Counted from the stretch's first letter, positions 48,050-59,830 are shown. The stretch: DNA of 64,000 nt from Lethocerus indicus (GCA_019843655.1 JACDQD010000005.1:4243575-4307574), one strand, 5' to 3'. A program made the numbers and translations. The notes: generated by a model not told the origin, from the letters alone.

Positions 48050-49403
48050 TAGAAAAAAAAGTAATTTGAATTGTGTAAAATACAGTGAATACATTGGCTA
48101 CCTTATGAAAATTAGGTAATCTGACATTCTCCGATAACGTTTCAAAGTTCATTATTCAAGGCGAAACCCACTATAAAGTTTCTAATGTACCGAGAAAGTA
48201 ATTCCGGGCGATCATTCAATTTTAATAGAGTTGCCGGCGCCAAACCTAATCCGACTTCCAACTAGCTCTTACTGTATTCTCGTATGCACATCCCCATTTA
48301 AAACGAACCGTAATAACAGTAATAATAGTAATAATAACGACGTGGAAGTCGACGAAATCGGACCGGACAATTTAACTTCGGACTAGTGTCCAAGTAGGGC
48401 CAAATGATTAATGAAGTTATTTCAGTTGTATTCGAAACTTCAGTTCCAAATTGCAGAAATAGATTTGTGTTCAATATCCATACCAGGAAATCTTGTATCC
48501 TTCCTTGTATTACTAACGTTACGCTTTAAAAAAATAGAGGTGAAATCAGGAAAGTTTAATTTTTTCGCCTTTAATCTAGTTGAGACTGCCTAAATTTATT
48601 TGCAATTTTTATATGCATTCATTTGCGTTATAAATTTATAATATTACTGTGCAATGAAGAACGTGATTAACTCATTAGTTGTTAGTGACAAGTACTTTTT
48701 TAGTAAATTTTGTTGCTGCTAATTGGTTATCAAATGCCAATTCTTTACAGAAAGTTTCAATACAAAACAGTAGCGTCGTCTGGAAGTGGCTTTCGCCTAG
48801 TTTCTCTAAATGACTTTTAGTTATGATGGACCGAACAGAGGCCTGTAGTACAACGCCGGTTCAGACATCCGAGCAAAGAGCCCCAATCAAGTTTTGAGGA
48901 GTAAATGTTATAAAGTGCCGCTATCGGTCGGCAACCAGGCCGGGTTTTCCATATTGCGGCTTGGTGGAAGCCAGTTTCAGTTTCAAGCTTCTCATTGTGC
49001 GCCTGCTTTACGGGAATCTGCCTTCGCCCATTGTTCGAGTTCAACAGTCGTGCTGTAACTACAATTAGGCTCCCGGGTGGGGGGCATAACCTGTCTGGAA
49101 CCCAGGCGGTCTATACAGACGGACGGACAGAGCCCTGATTGGTTCCCTCGGACCCCCATTTCTGTACAGATGGGCGTGTGCTCATCCTCTTTGTGTTTCG
49201 GTTTAGCTCCGACCGCGGATTAATTTCCTTTGTCGTAGATGAAATGATTAGAATATTGACAATGAGGAGATCCCGAGCCTTCCAATTTTCCGTGTTCCGT
49301 TTCGCAATTCAGATCAAAATCGAATATTTACTACCTTTCCAGTCGTACACGAACGGAGATTAAGCAATACTTTGGGGAGATGAAAAATGCAAAACACAAT
49401 TTA
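48050..49403. other. Intronic DNA, nothing recognised
   Basis: No supportable feature. Confidence 0.45.
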
Positions 49404-49407
49404 TTAA

Positions 49408-50287
49408 CCCTTTGCACTCCGAACGATTTTGGACGTTGGCTATCGGCTACTCAGCGCCCCTTTACGGCAGAAACGAACATTTACAGACCCTCGTATTATC
49501 TATTATAATTTTTGAACTAAGTAACGTATTATAATGATATTGGACATATAAATTGGTTGAGATCGAGGAATGTATATTTGCAAAAAAAATCGGTTATTTT
49601 ATTGTTTATAATTTTGTACAGTATGATAAATTTTGAAACACTCCCCAATATGCATTGCAGGCTGATTAGTGCATGTTTCGCAATAATAATTTCTTCGACG
49701 CCTGCCACTGGGTGTTTTCCTTCCCCAAATTCCGGGTGCAATTATTATCTAATCTATTGTCCGCAGAAGATGTGGATGGACGCGTTCTCGATACACGCAA
49801 TTCGCCCCTCAATTGGTCAATTAGTGTTTTGACAAACTTGTGGTGTGTCATTGGCGTTTCGCTATTTGTTTGTTTCGATATCCGATATATTATTCATGAG
49901 TTTATCACACACATTTCCAACCCCAAAAAAAATAACTTTCTCCACCATTTCAACGATTTACGGAGGAAACAATACGTCGAGGCGTATTGATCCGCACGAT
50001 CCACACCACACATATTTGCCGTATATTCTAATACCATTTCAGGCTTATTCACTGTTACGACATCTCCACCGCGTAATGTTCTGTGGGTAGTTGTAATTGA
50101 GTGTTATAATAATTCGTGAGCGTGGTAATAATTCTTTTATCTTTCCGCGCAAGAAGATTTTTGATTTCTTGTGCCACTTCAAGAGAAAACTAGTATGTCC
50201 CAAAAAGTTCCGCTGAAATAACTCAATTCCCCGTAATCGCTAATAAACTTGAATGTCCCCTGAGAGGGGACAGCGGAGAGCAAAGGG
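49408..50287 (-). mobile_element. piggyBac-superfamily element, internally deleted (880 bp)
   Basis: Flanked by perfect TTAA at 49404-49407 and 50288-50291. The ends ccctttgcactccg and the complement of cggagagcaaaggg form a 14-bp inverted repeat with one mismatch. The body keeps only the 3' third of the transposase gene on the minus strand. A full-length piggyBac is usually about 2.5-3.5 kb, so most of the 5' coding part has been lost. Confidence 0.93.
49599..50106 (-). pseudogene. piggyBac transposase, C-terminal fossil
   Basis: The minus-strand reading shows, in order: VTVNKPEMVLEYTANMCGVD followed by RADQYASTYCFLRKSLKWW (the family's GGVDRxDQ box), FFLGLEMCVINS, an in-frame TGA at 49894-49896 where Tyr is normal, IIYRISKQ, MTHHKFVKTLIDQLRGEL, and RPSTSSADNRLD. 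After one or more frameshifts comes the cysteine-rich tail YYCETCTNQPAMHIGECFKI, then YHT, and a stop at 49599-49601. Such a C-terminal zinc-binding domain normally helps bind the element ends. One nonsense codon and the frameshifts show that it is inactive. Confidence 0.92.
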
Positions 50288-50291
50288 TTAA

Positions 50292-51710
50292 AGTAAAATC
50301 AATTCCTTGAGTTCAACAAAAAACAGAGTTCAATGAAATATCTATATTGATGAACTCATTTTTCGAATGCTGTTCCACTTTAGTGGATTTATTTTTAAGC
50401 CTTCCTCCTGTCACAATTCGTAGTCGATAAAATAATATTTCCTGGTTTATACATCAATCCCTCAACTATTTTCGTCGGTATTCCTCATTTCGGGAAAAAC
50501 TCGTCATTTTCCCCGCTTCTTGAAACGTTCGAAAGTCATTTACAATTAATATACAATCCTCAAGTCAAGTTTCTCTACGGTCGAAACAAAAATTAGTTTT
50601 ATATCGGTTTTAGGCCTATTTTAAAATTTGAATATTCGCGTGAATTGAGGCTCGTTCGGAGGGAATTCACTTCGCCGAAGTAAGAGTTCAGCGAAGGATT
50701 ATGTTCCAAGGTCCGAGTTCAGACAATAAGAACCGAGCCACTCTATGTTAGGTCAGTCAGGCTCTAAACACGCTACTGTGAACTGCATCTCGCATTTTGT
50801 AAGTTTTAATTATATTTTTTCTTCTAAATATCTTTTAATTATGTACAATTGCTATTTTATAGGTTACGTATGGAATCAATTTCGCTTGTGGTAATATGGC
50901 TGCGTTCGGAGCGGTAATTTAATTTCGGTACCGGCTAACCGAATTCATCGGATGATAAATTGTTTTAATCAATATTTTAATGAATATTGACAATGCAGTT
51001 CCCAATATTTTTAATTTATGGCTTCATGCAGGGCGTTTTTCGTGATAAATTGATTAAAATCGAATTTAGGACTAATGTTCCTTATATTGAACGGCTCTCA
51101 GACTTGATGGAAAATTGGCGTGTCGCGTACTGAACTTTCATACACGTGCGGAATAAAATTTTGTAACATTTTTCCTCGATTTTCGCCGTGACATTAACAT
51201 TTTTTAAAATTAATTAATTGATTTTCTTTTAAATCCTGTTTCACAACTAAGGGAAACTTTCGGCAGCTTGAATAAACCGAATCCAGAAGTTATTAGTCAA
51301 TATCGGGTTTTCGGTGTAAATTAAATTGTGAATATTCTCGCGAGTCGAGGTGTAGGAAGACGAATTTCTAGGGAGGGAGTTAGTGGCTTTCTATAGGATT
51401 ACGTTCCAAAGTCCAAATTGTCGAACAGTACAGGTAAACAATTTCAATAAGCAATTAGTTTGTAAAATTGCTGCTGTGAACTCTCTAGTGTACATTTGCT
51501 CGTGAGTATTGATTCTTTGGAATCTTTATTACCTTCATCATTAATTAATAATTGCTGCTAAAATAGACATAGTTAAAAATAATAGTAATTACATTTTGTG
51601 AACGTATGGATAAATTAATGGTCACTACATAACTTCATAATTTATACTTAACGCTTGGATTGCATTTTTGGCGTTAAATTTTCCATTAATCATTCAGTGC
51701 CCAATTCTTA
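50292..51710. other. Intronic DNA, nothing recognised
   Basis: AT-rich, no supportable feature. Confidence 0.45.
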
Positions 51711-51784
51711 TTTTTCTCCGTCTGCGTTCGGTGATTTGGCATTACGCTAGACCGTCCGGGCTTCTCGCCGTATTCAGTAGTAAG
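51711..51784 (+). repeat. Diverged relic of the GTAGATTT palindrome family (left arm)
   Basis: tttttctccgtctgcgttcg, then tttggcattacgctagaccg, gggcttctcgccgtattcag and tag follow the order of the left arm with about 20-25 percent change. No right arm remains. Confidence 0.6.
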
Positions 51785-51943
51785 CCCCACGGATTCAAAC
51801 CAACCCGGTTCTTCTGTTAAGTATAAATATATAACACAATCAGCGACATTGATGTTAATGTAGCGCTAATATAAATAGGGAATGGTGTAGGAACCCCGTT
51901 GGCTTTCCAACCACCCCACCAGTTTTTTTTATTTTTAGGTTAA

Positions 51944-52657
51944 AATTTACTGTAGTGGCCACGGAGGTTATCGGGTGTATTCGATATATCGATTTTACGG
52001 GTGAATCGATGTCGTCAACTTGGTCAGCCATTGTTGTTTTCACATCGCCTACCTTTATTAAGGCGTCCGACGGTTTGTGCTTTTTATTTTGACCATTCCT
52101 TTGTAATTAGGCGGGTTATTATTTTTTTTTCACATCGCGTACCTTTATTAAGGCGTCCGACGGGTTGTGCTTTTTATTTTGACCATTCCTTTGTAATTGG
52201 GCGGGTTATTATTTTTTTTTTCACATTGCCTACCTTTATTAAGGCGTCCGACGGGTTGTGCTTTTTATTTTGACCATTCCTTTGTAATTGGGCGGGTTAT
52301 TATTTTTTTTTCACATCGCGTACCTTTATTAAGGCGTCCGACGGGTTGTGCTTTTTATTTTGACCATTCCTTAGTAATTGGGCGGGTTATTATTTTTTCA
52401 CATCGCGTACCTTTATTAAGGAATCCGACGGGTTGTGCTTTTTATTTTAACTAAATTAGGCGGGTAATTTTTTTTTCACATCGCGCACCTTTATTAAGGC
52501 GTCCGACTTATATATAACTCTTTTCGTGTCATAATTACTTTCTTTCCCTTTACTAAAAAAAGAAATAACCCGTCGGACGCCTTCGAGTTGACGATTCACC
52601 CGTATAGATCGATATATCGAATACGACCGATAACCTCCGTAGCCCCTACAGTAAATT
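51944..52657. mobile_element. Long-inverted-repeat TTAA element with an internal tandem array, copy 1
   Basis: 714 bp between TTAA at 51940-51943 and 52658-52661. The terminal inverted repeat is about 65-70 bp: aatttactgtag, cggaggttatcgg, ttcgatatatcgat and cgggtgaatcg occur at the left and, inverted, at the right. The interior has six tandem units of about 90 bp. No coding region. The TTAA target fits piggyBac or Kolobok-type transposition; the ends do not begin with CCC, so the superfamily is left open. Confidence 0.85.
52041..52508 (+). repeat. Tandem array, six units of about 90 bp
   Basis: The phrase cacatcgc(g/c)tacctttatt starts units at 52041, 52131, 52222, 52312, 52399 and 52477. 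Each continues aaggcgtccgac, tttttattttgaccattcct and ggcgggttattat followed by a T run. Unit lengths are 90, 91, 90, 87 and 78, with differences mostly in the T run. The apparent repetitive protein read through here (52001-52454) is a by-product. Confidence 0.95.
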
Positions 52658-52705
52658 TTAACGGAAATATAATATAATTGAGATGTATTTTTTCGGCTTT
52701 GTCAG

Positions 52706-53023
52706 GTTGTGGAGTTGGGAGTGTCGGTGGTGAACGCGGGTATTATGAACGGGGGCGGAAGCAGCAACGTCTCGCTGCTGTACACGGACCTGAACAACGG
52801 TGTGTACTCGTCGCAGACCCTGGCCAGCTTCCTGGTACCGAGCACGTTCACCAGCTGGACACAGCTGGGTCTCAAGGTGACGCGGGACGCCGTCTCGCTC
52901 TATCTCAATTGCCAGCACTACGAGACGACCAAAGTGAAGAGGGACCCGTTGGAGCTCGTCTTCGACTCGGCTTCGATACTCTACATCGGACAGGCGGGGC
53001 CCATCATCAAGGGAGCTTACCAT
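52706..53023 (+). CDS. Multiplexin (collagen XV/XVIII-like), exon 3: second half of the TSPN domain
   Basis: 318 bp, 106 codons, phase 0 on both sides, between ggctttgtcag and the donor gtgagt at 53024. The peptide opens VVELGVSVVNAG and contains SNVSLLYTDL (with N-glycosylation sequon NVS, residues 146-148), ASFLVPSTFTSWTQLGLKV, AVSLYLNCQHYET and ILYIGQAGPIIKGAYH. The motifs ISLLYTE, W-x-x-(F/L)-x-L-x-V, LYxxC and GQAG are diagnostic of the collagen XV/XVIII TSPN domain. The Cys in LNCQ (residue 194) normally pairs with a Cys just after the final strand, which should lie in the next exon. The exon is GC-rich with strong G/C preference at third codon positions. It sits between two TTAA elements. 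Confidence 0.93.
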
Positions 53024-53173
53024 GTGAGTACCAAACTACACTAATTGTTTGCACGATCAATACATAAGGAAGTATATCATTGGCAGGCGTTTTTGCTACA
53101 TTAGTAAATCATATCGTTACTATGGAAAATAGAAGACATTTGAAAACAAGAAAAGAAAAAACTCATTGGTTAA

Positions 53174-53573
53174 TATTTACTACAGGGGCCCTCTAAGTTA
53201 TCGCGCGTGTTCGATATATCGATATATACGGGTGAATCGATGTCGTCAACTCGGTCGGCCATCTTTGTTTTCACACCGGGCAATAATTTTTCTTTTCGAA
53301 TCTGACGGGGTTTGTTTTTTTTTAAATTAGGTGGTTTTTTTGTGTTTGAGTTGCTATGGAAGTGTAGTTTTATTACATTATTTTTTGTATATTTCTTTTC
53401 GCGTCATATTTACTTTCTTTCCGTTTACTAAAAAAAAACTCCGTCGGACGCCTTAATAAAGGTACGCGATGTGAAAACAAAGATGGCCGACCCAGTTGAC
53501 GACATCGATTCACCCGTATATATCGATATATATCGAACACGCGCGATAACCTAGGGGGCCCCTGTAGTAAATA
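53174..53573. mobile_element. Long-inverted-repeat TTAA element, copy 2
   Basis: 400 bp between TTAA at 53170-53173 and 53574-53577. The arms are about 105 bp and nearly perfect: tatttactacaggggcc, gttatcgcgcgtgttcga, cgggtgaatcgatgtcgtc and ggccatctttgttttcac appear on both sides. Next to the right arm lies one unit of the motif cacatcgcgtacctttatt, the same motif that is amplified in copy 1, followed by cgtccgacgg. This copy starts 150 bp after exon 3. Confidence 0.9.
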
Positions 53574-53577
53574 TTAA

Positions 53578-56500
53578 CGTAACTGCCAACTACTCGCCCA
53601 TTGTTTGGAAAATATTTATTCAAACCCTGAACATCCTGAATTTAAAACACGAAACTGTTGTTTAATTTAAAGGTTGTTATGAAATTTCAAACACTGACCA
53701 ATTGATGTCTCCCTTAATCGGGGCCAGTCGGAGATAGTGGATTGTGGGAGTATTTTTAGAGAAATCATAAATTACATAAACAGCGAATACCATAATTTTA
53801 AACGCGTAAAATTATAATAATTTTGTCCGAAAATAATTCCGCTGGCCCCACTGCATGCTCAGTGTGTTATAGCGGGGACCATGTGTATAGAGTGTAGAGT
53901 ATTTTGACTCCGTCCGTTCTCTATTTGTGCGTATTATGTGTGTGTGTGTGTGCGTGCATATATTTAATTATCGACATTTATTTGTCCAAATACATTGCCA
54001 GAATATATTTTTTTGAAGCTGGAACTGAAATAGCTGCAATATTACCGAGTAAAATCTAGATTGCCTGTTATTAAGCGTCTGAAAATGTTGATGAGCATGA
54101 TACATGATTTAGACATAAATCTAGATAAATTATGTTTTAAGTCGGCTGAAACTGTGATGAAAATTAAGTCGTAAAAACTTAATTTACCGAAGTTAATATC
54201 CGAGCCAGATATTAATGCTGCCCCGAGTAAACTATCCTAAATTTAATAGTCCAAATTTTGGTTAGCTCTATATAATAATTGAGTACTACTGGGGATTTAA
54301 TCTGCCGGGATCGTAACGGTCATATTGCTGGATAACGGGCGTTTAACGTCTGAAAACTTGTAATTAAAGATTAAATAAATCCGGTCATTCCGTGTTTTCA
54401 TCAAAATCACTAGCACATTACAAAAATGTCAGAGTATTATAGGGCGGATGATTGATATATCCATCATAAGCCAATTTAATGAACTTAAAATATCGAAGTA
54501 CTGTTTTTATAGTTCATCATAGAAGAACTGAGACCAAGAGTAGTTTAAGCCTTACTTAACAATCTGAATTCTCAAGGAACTTGAATGAATTTGAACAGAA
54601 TAAATAATGGGCCGATTTTAGGGAAAATTAAATAATCAAAATTGAGAGGAAATAAATGAGCTTACTCTGTCATGTTTCTGTTGTTAGGAAGCGTTTTAAG
54701 AGCGACAGGGAAGTTTTCACTGTAGACATTTTACGGGCTTTTAACTTATGAATAAGTAAAACAAAGTTTCACTTTCTGAAGCCCGGGGACTCCACATCGG
54801 ATTTATCATTCTACTTAGATTTTATCGAAACAACTCCCGTTAAATGTATTCCTGTCGTACTTTGCTTTCTTAAAGCTTTCAGCATTAAGGCAAATGCGTA
54901 TCAGTACGGCCTGTATAGAGGGTGCGGAATATTCGGCCTTGTTTCCAAGACTTCCTAATTGATCTCGGCGGTTCAACATTTCCACATTTAGAGTGCATAT
55001 AATTGAATAATACATTTCAGACGAAGTGGGATAGTTGAAAGCGAATCATTAGTTTGTCAGAAGAGGTATCAATTAAACTTTAATTAGGACAAACAAAATA
55101 TCAGTTGTTCGATTCAGTATCAACACTTTCCGATTTCTCATTGAATGTACAACATAATGGAAATTAAGATTGTGGAGCGTTCAAAAGGGTTAAATTGGAA
55201 TGATTTTTTAAAAATGGATATTAATTAATTTCCATCAGGCGTTTTCAGTTACAATCGGGCTCGGGTTTTGTTTCAACACGACGGGACGGATTTGTGTCCT
55301 CTTGTCCCTGAAAATCGCGGCCGCCCCATTGGCCAAGAAGTGTCCGGTTGGCGACACTGGGGCCCCTTCTTCGCGGCTCCCGTTTCTCAATTCCCACGCT
55401 CGAGAAAAAAAATTTAAAAAAGGAGGTCCCTGTCCTCCCGCTTGAGACCCGAACGGGCGGAAGATAGCCCCCCCCCACCCCCTACACGTTTCCATCCACC
55501 TTATGCCGTCCTGTCGGTTCTGATTATGCCTCCAGTGGAGGGAGTGTGTGTGGGCAAGCGGCTGCCTTCCCACCCGCCGGCGGTACACAATCGTCCCAAA
55601 AACAGTGATATGTATTATTCATAGGGTGGTTGGGCCCATTAAACAGAATTAAGGGGCGGAGTGGGTCCACAGTTAGGAATGGGGGTGGGGGGTGTTTTTG
55701 CTCGTTACCGCCCCTACCGGCCACCACCACCACGTTCTGACCAAGATGTCTACTGATACTGTACCCATCGAATTATCCCTGTCCCCCTTAATGTTTGCCG
55801 CTCGACCCCGTTTCGGACACACTCACACAAACCCACTATATATATAAAATACCTTCATGTATTTTGAGAGAGTACATCACAAATTCATTAGTTTATTCCC
55901 CCATTTGAATTCATGAATATTATTTTAATTTTACCTTCTTCAGTCTCGTGCAACTGGACCCCTTTAATTGAACATATTTACGACAAACAATTGTACAAAT
56001 TTGTAAATTTATTATAAATACAAAAGCGCATAAGGATCTACTACGCTATATGATTATCATCATTATTGCATATAATTGTGTCACGACGAGATAAAAATGA
56101 AGAGAAATGACCATATAATTATCCCAAATCATTGTTTTGAAATTTAATCTGTTCAACCGCTGACTGCCTACTGAAAAACATTATTTCGGGTCTTATTAAT
56201 TATTGTACTACTAATAATCTATTCCGTGTCTTATTTTATGATAGCTGTGACGGATCTCTGTTGCTCTCGAGGGGCAAAGTGAAAACCGGTCGACTTCCAC
56301 ACCGGGAGCTCAACGGGGTGTTAAATACGTGCGTTTAATCGTCGTACAGATGGGGGGAAAACAATAAAAAAAAAATTTGGCCGGTACAATACGCCGAGTG
56401 TTTTTACTCGGAGGAAACGTCGGGGCCCGACCGTGCCCTATCCGTTAGGGCCAATCCGCGTCCTGTTTTGAAGACCAATGTATTATTCATGGGCTCTAAA

Positions 56501-58960
56501 TTGCAATGAATTCGGCTCTCTAAATTGAATTAGCTTTTCGGGGGGCGGGTTTGTGCGACAGGGGCGGCGACCTCTTTTTTTCTATTTCAGTGCTCAAACT
56601 GAAGAGGAATATACACGAGCGGATTGGGACCAACCGATTATCCCTTCTTCCTGGAATCGGTGGACTTCGTGTCTGGATGGTTGAGGGACTTAAGAATGCC
56701 TTTTTAGACCGTTTAGGCCTGATTTAACATCTTTTGGAGTTCAGAAAATGGTTTTCATAATGCTTCGTTTTGTGTTTTTGGAATATCAAACTTTTCAATG
56801 AAATATCGGATGATATTTCACGCTTAAACGTATTTTTAACCTTTAGGAACTCATTTAACGTCTAATGTTGGTAATTCCATTTTATCCTTTTGAATGATTT
56901 TTCTGAATTACAAATCGAAAATTGAATATTGTATTGATTTATAGGTTTGTTCTGAAGACGTTTAATAAAGACACCGCGGGTTTTTGTTATAAATGGCGAT
57001 AGCGATAACAATAACTGTTTGAAATGAAGAAAATTATAATAGGAGTGCTTCCGATTTATTTGTTGATTTATGGGAGGGGGAGGGTTAGCGTAATAAATTT
57101 AATTGTTACTTTCAATAGTGTTATCGATGAATTTTTTGATTGCATTGAACCACAACTATATCAACACAACACCAATAAATATTAGCTAAACAAAATGTTG
57201 AACTCTTCCATACATTAAACTTCGTGTTAATGATTATCTGAAATACTTGTTTCGAAAGTGTTTTTCAAAACTTATTCAATATACCTTCGATTGGATGAAA
57301 CGATGACAGAATTAGGCTGGTCGCCCGTAACACGGTCCGGGGCTTTATCACTGAAGCACTACCATTCCTTTGGACAACAAACCTCCGTACTTAAACTGAG
57401 ATCATAAACATAATTAATTTCGTTATTAAAACCGTCTCTCCTCCGGCCCGGCGACCTTTTAACTTTATGAAATTAGAAGAGGAGCGGAGGCGGAGGCGGC
57501 GGTTTATCTTGCCCAGTTCTGCTTCTGTTGAACTTCTCGGCCCTACACTACAAATTGCGCCTTACGTATAATTGTACATAATATATTATACGGCCCTGCA
57601 GCCGTCGCAGTCGCATAAATCCGAATACCGAATTTACATCCCGTTTTAGTGGACACGTTTTAATGTTTAAACGCGTAGAATATTAAATCGCTCTTTATAA
57701 ATAACGTTAGAAACGAGCGTTTCAATAAATAAATGAAGTGAAAGCGACTGTTTACAGCGTCTCTGTTACGAGAGGATAAATTCAGTTCAAAAGGGGGAGA
57801 GTTTTATTCGAATAAAGTTTTTCTATTAGTGTTCAACTTGATGTAGATAGAAGTTGAACTGTCTATAATAAATTGATCTACAATCTCTGGTGCTAGATGA
57901 TATTTCATGGAGATGACAGGGGTATCACTGCTCTAGTTCCGTCCCAGAATAAGACACCATCATATTTTATTTATTCAGCGGCTAATTTGGAGTTTTTGGC
58001 AAATTGGCTAATTGCGAGTTTTAGAGCTTCATTACATATTCGATTATTTAGAGTCGCGCACTATAAGATAGGTTCTTTTATTAATAAAACAATAGGGTTC
58101 ATCTGTGTTTAGATAACTAAAACACCGAATAGAAGATTGAGAAATTATCATTTTTTTATTCGAACTAAACTTGGATACTCAAACCTGCCGATGATCGGAG
58201 AGATTTAAGAGTACGTGAGTAATACGTTTGAAGACAGGTCATGAGTCAATTGTGCCGTTTTTGGACTTAGCCTTCTGCAGTTTCTATAGCACCCGATTCA
58301 TGGGACTGTAGCAATGAGTGCAGATTGAATACAAGTTTACCAATTAGGTGTAACTAAATATATATAGTCCCGTATAGTATATGGGCCGTGGTGGGATGTT
58401 GTTGAAAGCCCGAAATAATCCATCAATTGACGCGTTCTCACGGCCGTTACCTCAGTTTTAATGAATCGCACTGCAACAATAACCGCAGCGAAAACTATTC
58501 TGGTGTCTCGCCCCTGGAAATCTGGACGGAGCGTCGCGTTTAATTAAACGTACACACTACTGGGATAATTACATTTCCCATTAATATTCTAACGCGAAAC
58601 CCGATTTTAAATGAAGGGAAGGACTCGTCGAAATCAACTCAACGACGGATACCATTCGTCCTGGCAGAAAATTTTCGGATAATAATATAAAAAATTAAAA
58701 TTAAAGTAAATCAAGGACATTTTACAGTAGTACTGTCGGGCCGTAATTTGGCCTTATTTTACAAGATAATATATTGAGGTGAATCTATTGCAACAATAAA
58801 TCATTAATTTTAGTTGATTTTAGTATATATGCCTTGGGCATTTGGATCTTTGCAAGTTGAATAGTTTGTCTTAAAATTTACAAGGCAGTGTAAACGTACA
58901 TATTAGCATTACATTAGCCTTGGATGAAGTAATTTTTTGCACGCACACACACGTACACAG
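53578..58960. other. Intronic DNA, nothing recognised
   Basis: Contains a (TG)n run at about 53937-53956 and a GC-rich patch with a nine-C run (55230-55760). No exon with TSPN or collagen character was found. Confidence 0.45.
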
Positions 58961-59002
58961 CAGGTGAATCCACCATCTTCGAGAACTTCAAGTACAGCAA
59001 AG
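58961..59002 (+). CDS. Candidate micro-exon between multiplexin exons 3 and 4
   Basis: A CA-rich stretch ends gtacacag (acceptor at 58960; a second one, cag, at 58963), and a perfect donor gtaagt stands at 59003. The insert is 42 or 39 bp, a multiple of three, so it can be spliced between the phase 0 exons 3 and 4 without breaking the frame. In that frame it reads QVNPPSSRTSSTAK. In another frame it reads GESTIFENFKYSK, which looks more like a TSPN end strand but would need a shift in exon 3, for instance the weak donor at 53028. I cannot choose between these or exclude a chance splice-like pair. Confidence 0.25.
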
Positions 59003-59775
59003 GTAAGTGCAGACGGGTGGATTTACATACAATCTATTTTCAGTGTTACTATTGCGTTTTACTATTCGTATACGCATGTGGGAATTGTTCAGGCATAATA
59101 TTTAGTTAAAATCAGTTCGCTAAATGTCTATTAACAATTCCCACATGTTAACAATTAGCGGTCCGATTTAGAACAAAGTTTTAATAAGATAAAAACTGAA
59201 ATTTATCTAAAAAGTGGGTTCGGTTTGGTTGGATAAACGCTACCGCTAATTGTTTGCATGCATGGTCCCCGTTTAGACTTTAAAACATAATTTATGCATG
59301 ATCCAATGACTGATATGTATGTTAGAAATATTTTGATTTATGAAGCGACTGCAGACGCATTTCAGAGAGAATCTCGAATACCGCACTGGGTAAAAACATT
59401 TGTCTCTCGTTATTTTGAATATTTTGCCTTTTAAAACTGCACCGCGTTTGTCGTTGAAATAAGAGAAAGTTATTAATAGGTCAATGAAGTCTCAATTCCG
59501 TATTTCTTTTCGCTGTATTATTACTACCGGTCAGGGCATTATCAGGAGAGCGATAGACTTATGCCAAGTTCTCTTATTGTTCTTTGGAATCAGAGTTGAG
59601 ACGCCGCTAACTAAAATATTCGGGCTCTATTCTTCGGCGGAGAAAATATTCAAAGATTAATAATCTTCGGCTGGCAAAGTTTTCTTTAAGAAGAACTTAT
59701 TGTGTGCCACTTGCAAATAAGTAGTCGGAGCAATAAGCCAATTCAAACTCACTGGGACCCTCAATTATTTCTGGC

Positions 59776-59830
<55 letters not shown>

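Larger units (their letters stand above)
44868..52705 (+). other. Intron 2 of multiplexin (about 7.8 kb)
   Basis: Phase 0 intron with gtaagt at the start and tttttcggctttgtcag at the end. It holds two palindrome elements, a relic of the same family, the piggyBac fossil and a long-inverted-repeat TTAA element whose right end lies only 48 bp before exon 3. Confidence 0.85.

Noticed and set aside
52001..52454. Repetitive frames suggesting a protein with internal repeats
   Set aside because: Direct translation of the 90-bp tandem units inside a TTAA element; not a gene.
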